From: Microglena sp. YARC
Taxonomy: Eukaryota > Chlorophyta > Chlorophyceae > Chlamydomonadales > Chlamydomonadaceae
Reading direction: 5' to 3'
Length of the DNA: 64,000 nt
Assembly (NCBI GenBank): GCA_022414725.1
Contig: CM039462.1
Coordinates: 119,454,470 to 119,518,469 of the forward strand
Under the pieces are notes generated by a model that worked only from the letters and a program-made list of their open reading frames with translations, ran no database searches and was not told where the DNA came from. The position numbers and the translations under genes are program-made. This document shows, piece by piece, positions 56,846-64,000 of this stretch; positions within the stretch are counted from its first letter, which is position 1, and every line of letters begins with the position of its first letter.

Positions 56846-56878
56846 TAAACCCTAATTCCTAAACCCTAAACCCTTAAG
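56846..56878 (+). promoter_or_regulatory. Telo-box cluster
   Basis: AAACCCTAATTCCTAAACCCTAAACCC. AAACCCTAA telo-boxes sit near transcription starts of many plant genes. It may also be an interstitial telomere remnant. Confidence 0.6.
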
Positions 56879-58690
56879 AGAGCCACGCAGGCAGTACCGC
56901 CCACCTTGGTGCCTTGTGCTTCACCTTGCTGTTGCGTGTCTTTTGCTGTAGTGCTGGTGGTGTGAGCCTTGGTGTCGTATCTACGCACACACACATCATG
57001 TGCTTGCAGACATAAGAGAGCAGTTTTTCGTCAGTTTTGTGTGACCCAACTAAGTGATCACTAAGCGAGTGTGTAGTTAGATTCCTCCCTGTATTAGAGT
57101 TCCGCACAAGGGGAACCCACTGTTCCATTTTTTATTTTATTGCTGATCATGGAAGCTTCCAGCCAGCTCCATTAGCTAGCCACTGGGTTGAGACCAATAC
57201 TTTCAGCTGCATAGGAAGGCCCATGTTGGCTTTCAGATGCACTAGGAAGTTTCAGGTTTAGCCCGGGGCTACATAGAAGCTGCTATGTGTAGTCAAATAG
57301 GAAACAGTGGGGTACCCGTGCGTCCTTGGAGGACTGTCAGTAATTGTTTTTTGAAATAAGTAAATTGTGAAGTATCTTGGAAAGTTTGTTGAGGTTTTTT
57401 AGTGAACCATTCATGCTTCCTACAAACTTTATTGGTTGCCTCTCACCTGTCACTTGAATGAGTGATTGGGTGGAGGTCCCGTTTTGTACATACCTGCTTC
57501 ATCTTAAGAGTGGTAAGGATGCATGCTCTATATCATGATCTATCTCGAGAGTGATCTGGGTATAATCTCTAGTAGTCCCGTTTCCCATTTGGCTTGTCCC
57601 CTTATAGGTACAGGTTTGTGCAACTACATTTTTGAACTACTGTAGTAGCTTGAGTTTGTTGAGCTGAAGTGCTTCGTTTGCTAGCTGTTTTGCAATATGA
57701 TGTAATTCTGTACATCTGAGGATCCTGAGAAGTCTGGTCAGTAGCATTCGTATCCTCTTATCCATGTCAGGGTTATTCAGAACGCTGCGTCCTGCATGTC
57801 AGATGCAACGTGGGGAGGGTCCGTTGTGCTGCAGACGCATATCCAAATTGCATTACAGGCGCAGATTTTTGAGGGTCGTCGCATCTCATTCTCTGCTTGA
57901 AAATATGGCCCACAAATTTAGAGCATTGGTCACAATCATCTCCTAGGTGCCACCAGCAGAGAAAAAAAACATCCACTGATATTGATTTGAGGCGTGCTGG
58001 ATTTATGCACCGTGTCTAAGGAGTGAGGCGCTTCATCCCCAAACACATTGCCTTGAAAGACACTGTTCAAATCAGCAAGTCACTTTAACTGGTTGAAATC
58101 AGCGATTAAATTCTGGAGCTTCATTGTGAAATGCTGTGCTAGTGCCTAGTGAATGATGAAGGATGTTGCACTTGCTGATCTAAGGATGGCTAGAAACCAT
58201 TAAGACTGTTGGAGCAAGGACGTGCCTGATGCCCTGGACATGTTGGACTTCTTGGGGGATTCCCAGGATGAAGCTCTGGCCACCAATTTACATGGGAGTG
58301 CGGGAGCTTAGTAAATGAAAGTAGTTAATAGAAACAAAATGAAAAAGATCCTGTTAACCATACTTAATTTTACTACAGCACAAAGTCATCAGATTTACGC
58401 CCTAGAAACAGAAGCTCTGGATTACAGGGAAGGAAGTGTGCTGTGTACTGTACTTCGATGTATATATACATACCTAATCCATGTCCTATTGCCCCCCCCC
58501 CCTATTAAGTTAAGTAAGGTACATAGCCATTGTACGCATGGTGCTATGAAGGGGGCAGCCAGCTAGGCTCAAGGGACTTGCCGAACCTCTAATAAGCAAG
58601 ATTATTCTAGACTATCAGGAGGGACGTGAGGGCCTGAGCCATGTACTAAGTGATTTCTGAGCTACTTGCGATTACTAAATCTATTCATAA
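56879..58690. other. No gene recognised
   Basis: T-rich, short frames. 57780-57870 holds a reverse copy of the dispersed motif seen near 16440-16500 (CAACGTGGGGAGGGTCCGTT). 58490-58502 is a C run. Confidence 0.4.
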
Positions 58691-59433
58691 ATGACTATCC
58701 TTTCCCGCTGGGGTAGACTGTGGAACCGTAAACTTGCATTCCGCTGGAAACTCCCTTATATTACCAGCACTCACCCACCCACGAACTCCCTATGCCCCAT
58801 CTGCCACACCTGTGAGGACGGAGCGGGCCATACCACATCCTGGCGGGCTGCACACACCGGACTTTCAAGGGGCTCTATATCAAGAGACATGACGCCGCAG
58901 TGCGACTCATCCACAAGGCCATTTGCACCGGAGCCCTGGGATCCCGCAGAATGATCATGGACGCTGGCAAGGAAGAGGACCTCCCCAGGGGGGTCCTGGG
59001 CAAACGTCTCCCTGACTGGCTACGCCCCTCCACTATTACTGTACAGGACTGGAAGAGAATGAGACCTGACCTCGCCGTCCTCCCTGACATAAACTCTCCT
59101 ACCTGTATGGCTGATAAAGTACTCTGGGTTCTTGAGCTTGGATACTGCTCTGATACCAACCATGCTACTAAGTTTATCACTAAACACGCCCAGCATGTTG
59201 AATTAGTAAATGGCCTTAGATCGGCTGGATACCTCGTTGAAGTTATCACCGTTGGAACAACTGATACTATTCCAACCTCTTTTTTGACTTCTATGACCAC
59301 ACTTGGACTTGAGAGACCGTGTGCCCTTAAACTGGCGGACAAAGTCCACTCCCACACCATCACTAGCTTTCAGAGTATTTTACAGTGCAGACGTTTTATG
59401 GAAGCACACCCCGGGTCGATACCCGGGGACTAG
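58691..59433 (+). pseudogene. 5'-truncated second copy of the large LINE: CCHC and restriction-like endonuclease
   Basis: WGRLWNRKLAFRWKLPY, CPICHTCEDGAGH, GSISRDMTPQ (frame-shifted form of the RHD helix), RLIHKAICTGALGS, RPDLAVLP, VLWVLELGYCSDTNHATKF, TSFLTSMTTLGLE. Closely similar to 22232-22990 and in one frame from 58900, with the PD motif and E strand together. Ends HPGSIPGD-TAG. It begins abruptly, as truncated LINE insertions do. It shows the PD-to-E segment that is frameshifted in the larger copy. Confidence 0.85.
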
Positions 59434-59690
59434 CACACAGACCGTGCCCCCCCTCAGGTTTTGTCTTGCCAGCTGCATTGTGTTGGTGCTTCCCAACCGG
59501 GGTGGAAAACCCCGTATTAAGCTGCACCGGCATGATGTGGCCACGGTGCCTGCCGGTCAGGCGTCGGTGATGATTCTTTTTACTGAGGTGGCCCTAAGGT
59601 GACTATAGCTAGCTCCGGCTTACGCTATGGTCTCCTTAACTTCACGTCCAGTGAGTAACGATATTACACGGATGTATCAATTTCAATTTC
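59434..59690 (+). other. 3' UTR of the truncated LINE copy
   Basis: Shares GTGACTATAGCTAGC ... CTTCACGTCC with the large copy and ends CGGATGTATCAATTTCAATTTC. The hairpin CCCCGGGTCGATACCCGGGG lies at 59410-59429 at the end of the ORF. Confidence 0.75.
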
Positions 59691-59725
59691 TACTATCCTT
59701 TCAATGCAAATAAATAAACAATATA

Positions 59726-59905
59726 AGCTGCTGCCGCCAGCTACTCCCTCCTCACTGCAATATCTGCGGATGTTAACTTGGACTTGGTTACATGGCTCCG
59801 GTATTACACGGATGTAACAATTTCAATTTCAATGGCTCCAGCCTTGAAGGTTGCTTGCCCCTGTCAGGAGGGGGACCTGGGGCGCAGCAGGCCTAGCTGG
59901 ACCAT
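59726..59905 (-). pseudogene. Degenerate copy of the VIM exon split by a LINE tail
   Basis: 59730-59775 (CTACTCCCTCCTCACTGCAATATCTGCGG) and 59870-59905 (GGGGCGCAGCAGGCCTAGCTG) match 60050-60125 in order. Between them is a short insert ending GGATGTAACAATTTCAATTTCAA, the 3' tail of the large LINE family. Confidence 0.45.
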
Positions 59906-59988
59906 GTTGTCAATCTACATCCAACATTACTACCACACTTTACTACCACAGTTTAGTACACTTTACTACCACAGTTCACCACACTTAA

Positions 59989-60222
59989 CTACCACAGTTT
60001 CTGTGTCTGTGCTTGCTGCTGCAATGCCTTCATACGGGCCTCAGCTGCTTCCGCCTGCTTCTCCCTCTTCGCTGCCATCTCTGCGGGTGTGAGGGGGGCT
60101 TGGGACGCAGCAGGCCCAGCTGATGCTTTCCCACCTGTTTTCCCTTTGGGTGCTGTGGGGGGGGCCCGGGAGTTGCCACCTGTCTTGTTGCCTTGCTTCC
60201 CACTGATATTGGCGGCATTCAA
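59989..60222 (-). CDS. 77-residue protein with VCP-interacting motif (SVIP-like)
   Basis: ATG 60220-60222, TAG 59989-59991. Sequence begins MNAANISGKQGNKTGGNS, is Gly/Pro/Ala-rich in the middle, then PAEMAAKREKQAEAAEARMK, a basic-acidic helix. REKQAEAAEAR fits RX5AAX2R, the VIM consensus by which small proteins such as SVIP bind the p97/VCP AAA ATPase. Human SVIP is also 77 residues, but its N-terminal myristoylation signal is not seen here. CCTCCCTTGCAG just upstream of the ATG looks like a splice acceptor, so a 5' UTR intron is possible. A degraded copy lies at 59726-59905. It could also be the tail of a longer protein. Confidence 0.4.
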   Translation of the reverse strand: MNAANISGKQGNKTGGNSRAPPTAPKGKTGGKASAGPAASQAPLTPAEMAAKREKQAEAAEARMKALQQQAQTQKLW

Positions 60223-60542
60223 TCTGCAAGGGAGGATTCAGGGTTGTTTTCATCTCACTAGGTGTTTTTTCAATAACTTGACGGGTATAGGCCTCCTCCA
60301 GAGACAGCGCTCTTATAGTTTTTTATAGCTTTTCAGGGCAATTTATGGCCATAGATTTGGGCTATTTATAGCAGCAATTTAGGCCAAAACAGGGTCAAAA
60401 GTAGTGAAAGCTATATATATCTCCATCAGTGCCTAATTATTGGCCTTTGGAGACAGACAGTTTAGACCCATGGACGACAGTCGGGTGAAAACAAAAAAAT
60501 GCTACAAAGTTGCTTAACCACATCAGCTCAACATGTATGTAT
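60223..60542. other. No gene recognised
   Basis: Contains repeats of 'TTTATAGC' and 'GGCC'-poor T-rich sequence only. Confidence 0.4.
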
Positions 60543-61700
60543 GTTACAGTCCAGGGGTAGGCCAAATAGGCTAAAGGGACTTGTCCGACCGTATAGGAAG
60601 GGCTTAAAAAGAAAAAGCACTGATGGACTGAACCCCAAACAATCGTTTAACGGACGGGGGCCCTGAGTTCGTTCTACAGTGATAATTTAATTCTATAATA
60701 TTATTAAATCATCATCTCAGCTGGGATGACAATTTAATTGTGCGATTATTATCGCATTTTTTATAAATTGAATTTAGTATTTCCATCCTTCATAGGAATC
60801 AGGATTCATGACCAGCTTCATGCTGGAGTTTATATCCACCAATTCAGGTTCAATTTTCATTTTCTCAAAAGATGTTTTTCTATCCTCAGCGTATAACAGA
60901 CATTCTAATATGAAATGCATTTCATCTTCGACTACTCTTCTACCGTCAACCACCATATCGCAGCACCTGCAAATTCTACCAGAACGAGAGGTACTCCTTT
61001 CTGATTCGACATTTAAGTTGTGTGCTCGAAGACGTAGTGTTGCTATGCATCTAATATCATCCCTATTGTTGAATAAATTAGTGTACGTTGCACTACGGTT
61101 TCTATCCTCTGACATCATCCAATTTGCGTACGTAATAGTTTTAATACCGATTCCTTGGTTATTACCAAGATTCCTGGGATTTAATGCACTCAGGGATTGC
61201 CAGTCAATGTCTGTTATTTTCGAGATGCCTTCATCAATTTTTCCTAAGCCAATCTTGCTCAGTGACGTCTGATTATCTTGAATAATATCAGAGAAATGTT
61301 CTATAACACCTAATCTCTGAATGCATCTTAGTAATCCATGAGACCAGCATTATTTATTGCTATCTCTGGTTGCGATTAGAACATTCTCTAGCAAGGCTCT
61401 TTTCACAAAACCATCGCCCTTACGGTCGACGATTTTATTCCCAAAGCCAATACATTGTCTGAACCATTGAGCCCATGTAGGTGACCTATCGAGTTCATTG
61501 AGGACAAAGTCGGTAGAGGTGTTCTCTCTAAAGCCATGAGCCCTATTCATAAACTTATTCAGAATAGTTTCAACAAATAAATACTTGGATTTGGGTATGC
61601 TCAGAGTTTGGGAACCAGATGATGTCAAACCTTTTCTTTTTTTCACTATGGGGGTCCCTAACTCAGGACAGATTTTATACAAATGTGGGACAGAGCCAAA
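60543..61700 (-). pseudogene. LINE-2 family, C-terminal coding part and 3' UTR
   Basis: Minus strand: KYLFVETILNKFMNRAHGFR, SPTWAQWFRQCIGFG, MMSEDRNRSATYTNLFNNRD, SGRICRCCDMVVDGRRVVED, EMHFILECLLY. This is the post-RT region and zf-RVT-like zinc motif of a LINE. Frames change between 61350 and 61118. The 3' UTR to 60543 is shared with 12838-13085 and ends at GTATGTATGTTACAGTCC, i.e. a (TACA)-type tail. Confidence 0.75.
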
Positions 61701-62540
61701 CGCAGTTGATTTTTAGTTTTTTTGAAAATTGAACTAAGCAGGCCTGATTTCACATCTTCCCTTACAAGTCAATGTCACAGCAGGTTGTGGAAGATAATGT
61801 GCAGGCGGTACAGGCTGTAAAAAGCAAAAAATCACAGAGTATTTGCACGTTTTGGGCCAATTTAGGAGTCCCTAATTATGTTACACGCTGCACAGCCGCA
61901 ACAGCATCATTTTTTGTCTTCATCTTTTCAACAAAGGGTACGGAATCAATTTTTGAACATTGTTGAAATTTCAAATTTCAAATCTCACTTTCGAAAACTA
62001 TTCAATAAACATTATTTCTTTTCTTTTTGTATTAATCATCCACATCTGAAGTTAGATTTAGATTTGGGATCTTCCAGGTATAGGCCGAAATGGCAGGTGG
62101 AAAGCTGGTGTAGGATGAAATGGCAGGTGGAATTGCTATTGCAGTTCACACAGAAGCTGAAGCGCAGCCTCCAACCTTGCCGTAAGGGTTACATAGGCCT
62201 TTCGTCCCGCAGAAACTTGATTCGTGAGCGCGAACCTCAGATTTGACGCGGATTGAATTTGTCCCAAAATATTTCGTACATCTCATGTACTGCCAACTGC
62301 CTGCCGGCCTGGGCTGCTCGCGACCAAATGCCCATCGGAACAAAAAATAGCTGCACATCTAGTTGAAACATTAACGAGACTCAAAATTGTTGATTGGTTT
62401 ACTCAGAATTCGATACCGAGCATTTTGGGGTGTGTACGGCTCTGTCCCACACTCTTGTTCCGAATTAGGGCGTTTTGGGGATTAGGCACTTATGGAGATA
62501 GCGGGAAAACAAATATCTGGGAGGATTAATAGGGATTTAT
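61701..62540. other. No gene recognised
   Basis: AT-rich; short frames only (61772-62246). It may be more 5' sequence of the LINE at 60543 or host intergenic DNA. Confidence 0.35.
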
Positions 62541-62968
62541 CACTGTAGCACGAACTCAGGGCCCCCATTGGTATAACGATTGTTTGGGGTTGAGTCAAAA
62601 ACTGAAAATTAGTACGACCTGCCGCAGGACGTGAGATTAACGAAACCCTACCCTACGAAACCCTACGAAATTACCGTTTGCATGTACCGTTCATACTGGA
62701 TAATGGCTACTATGTTGGGCTTATTTGGTTTCGCAGACCGCAACTGCGCATGAGCTTGGACTACCGCGCGACAGCACAGAGGAAAGGTCTCCACCTCTTC
62801 CAAGGCGGCAGGTCTGAAATTTGTAAACCTGGCCAGGGCTCGGACTGCAGACCCGTCTGATGCTAAGTAATACTGTACCATACAGCCAGAGCTCGATGTT
62901 TTTTCTTTTTGGCCCTTCCCGTCACGGTTGGGCAAGTTCCTCAAGCCTATTTGGCCTACCCTAACATA
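62541..62968 (+). repeat. LINE-2 family 3' UTR pieces
   Basis: 62541-62600 (CACTGTAGCACGAACTCAGG, CGATTGTTTGGGGTTGAGTC) matches 12952-13010; 62920-62968 (GTTGGGCAAGTTCCTCAAGCC, CCTACCCTAACATA) matches the very end. A non-homologous stretch lies between. Confidence 0.6.
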
Positions 62969-63110
62969 TAAATAGGGCTTAGCAACCTGGTCATCATGAA
63001 GTGTTGCTTTCAATTGGGGGAGTAACCCAGAGGGTTCAGGTCAGCTTTACAGTCTTGGAGAATTCTATAGTCTGAATCTACTCGTCCTCTTGGCTACATA
63101 TTTATATACA

Positions 63111-63112
<2 letters not shown>

Positions 63113-63153
<41 letters not shown>
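63113..63153. repeat. 41-bp C homopolymer
   Basis: Uninterrupted run of C. Confidence 0.9.
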
Positions 63154-63155
<2 letters not shown>

Positions 63156-63183
63156 GAAGTCTGGAGTTGATCCTGCTTGCTTG

Positions 63184-63231
63184 AGGTTGGGCGTCCTTTT
63201 ACCCTAATTGGCTACCCCTGGCCTGTAACAA
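63184..63231 (+). repeat. LINE-2 family 3' tail
   Basis: GGTTGGGCGTCCTTTTACCC ... GGCTACCCCTGGCCTGTAACA followed by an A run. Same end sequence as 13031-13087. Confidence 0.7.
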
Positions 63232-63288
63232 AAAAAACGATAGTATTGCACAAGGGATTGCAAAGAAGACTCATTATGTTTTTTTTAC

Positions 63289-63437
63289 CTAGATGCAAGT
63301 GCTGCTGCCTCTGCTGCAGCTTTTGCAATATCAACATCGAATGCAGTAGCCTCCTCCTCCTTGCTCTTCTTTGCCTTCTCGGCAGTAGCAGCCTTGCGCT
63401 CCTTCTCCTTAACTTTCTGCTTCGCTTTCTTGACATC
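63289..63437 (-). CDS. Candidate host exon, Lys/Ala-rich coiled coil
   Basis: Minus strand: TGTACCTGCAG acceptor, then DVKKAKQKVKEKERKAATAE and EEATAFDVDIAKAAAEAAAL, then CATCTAG/GTAAAA donor. 149 bp without a stop, strongly helical and charged. The (CATA)n array at 63455-63536 would lie in the preceding intron. I do not recognise the protein. Confidence 0.45.
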
Positions 63438-63454
63438 CTGCAGGTACATTCCGT

Positions 63455-63536
63455 ACGTATGTATGTGTGTATGTATGTATGTATGTATGTATGTATGTAT
63501 GTATGTATGTATGTATGTATGTATGTATGCATGCAT
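63455..63536. repeat. (GTAT)n microsatellite
   Basis: Same tetranucleotide as the arrays at 13086, 14637 and 15981, here in opposite orientation. Confidence 0.95.
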
Positions 63537-63589
63537 GTGTGGAATGCTGTTCACGAGCGCGCAGGTAGTCAGCTGCAAAAGTCTTGCAA

Positions 63590-64000
63590 TATGTTTGCCA
63601 CGGCCACGGCCAGCCAGATGGCGTGGCTGTTCTCCCTTCTCGATAGGGGTGATTCCGTATATGCCTACGCCGGAATCCAAAAACTGCATCTCCAATTGAC
63701 TAATTCTGTGAACCCTGAGCTGCCGGCATGCGTTCATGGCAACGCCTCAAGACTCATTGAACGTGAAACTCCCGCTGATGAGCTGGCCTCCATGGAATCA
63801 TTGGTTTGGAGAGAAATCTGGTCAAGAAGATGGAGAAGGTGATCGCTGCCCCTCATTGGTCTATCATGTTTGCTTGGGACATGATAGAAGCCATGGCAGG
63901 CATTGCCAAAGATCGGGTTGCTAAGGATCTCAGCACTGTTTTTTTCTTGAGTACACCACATCGCTTAGACGACAAAGGGGCGGGGGTTCGATTCCCCCTA
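63590..64000 (+). other. Partial coding-like sequence at window edge
   Basis: Frame 1 reads MFATATASQMAWLFSLLDRG, LHLQLTNSVNPELPACVHGN and ETPADELASMESLVWREIW; it ends at 63842. Another frame reads NLVKKMEKVIAAPHWSIMFA and DMIEAMAGIAKDRVAKDLST and is open to 64000. They may be one gene with a frameshift or two exons. Not recognised; a transposase or retroelement gene is possible. Confidence 0.3.

Noticed and set aside
63936..64000. Complete tRNA gene
   Set aside because: Only the T-arm fits; no anticodon stem pairs at the required distance.

Overview
The window is eukaryotic nuclear DNA, almost entirely nested retrotransposons and simple repeats, with a few short stretches that look like exons of host genes. 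GT-AG splice sites, plant-type telomere/telo-box motifs (CCCTAAA) near 7840 and 56850, and the transposon classes suggest the green lineage. A repeat-rich charophyte-type alga would fit, but the sequence does not prove it.

Layout. 1-4757: a decayed minus-strand Copia element (Copia-1) cut at its left by an LTR in the opposite orientation. 5880-12314: a minus-strand LINE reverse-transcriptase fragment split by a complete 5.4 kb LTR element (Copia-2, 6405-11852, 5-bp target duplication GCGCA). Copia-2 has gag and protease but no integrase or reverse transcriptase. 12480-17860: LINE tails, (CATA)n arrays, long G runs, two copies of an unclassified repeat and a C/A-rich minisatellite. 17867-20170: host-gene-like sequence, including an isolated 60-codon minus-strand exon and a plus-strand four-exon model of 121 codons. 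22024-52661: one very large minus-strand non-LTR retrotransposon flanked by AGAGTTGTAA, about 10 kb when its insertions are removed. A second Copia (Copia-3, 43989-51303, target duplication GTGCT) sits inside it, and Copia-3 itself carries a nested solo LTR and a perfect 90-bp palindrome. 52672-64000: minisatellites, a Gypsy chromodomain remnant, a second fragment of the large LINE, a 77-codon ORF with a VCP-binding motif, a second LINE family, and host exon candidates.

Assembly warning. 23050-35022 and 36057-48318 are the same ~12 kb sequence on either side of a 1000-N gap, including the same nested insertions at the same bases. Sequence quality falls towards the gap from both sides. The gap is probably false and the locus should be collapsed.

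Main biological point. The large LINE reads, in order: two hydrophobic segments with a Cys-rich stretch, a Josephin-like cysteine protease with Gln/Cys/His/Asp in ataxin-3 spacing, an acidic SUMO-interaction-like motif and basic cluster, an AP-type endonuclease, reverse transcriptase, a ~720-residue unexplained region, RNase H, and a CCHC plus restriction-like endonuclease. The two endonucleases place it near the Dualen/RandI group; a Josephin-type protease in such an element is, as far as I know, not described. Second, the Copia family of Copia-1 and Copia-3 keeps one in-frame UAG between gag and pol in two diverged copies, which suggests stop-codon readthrough.
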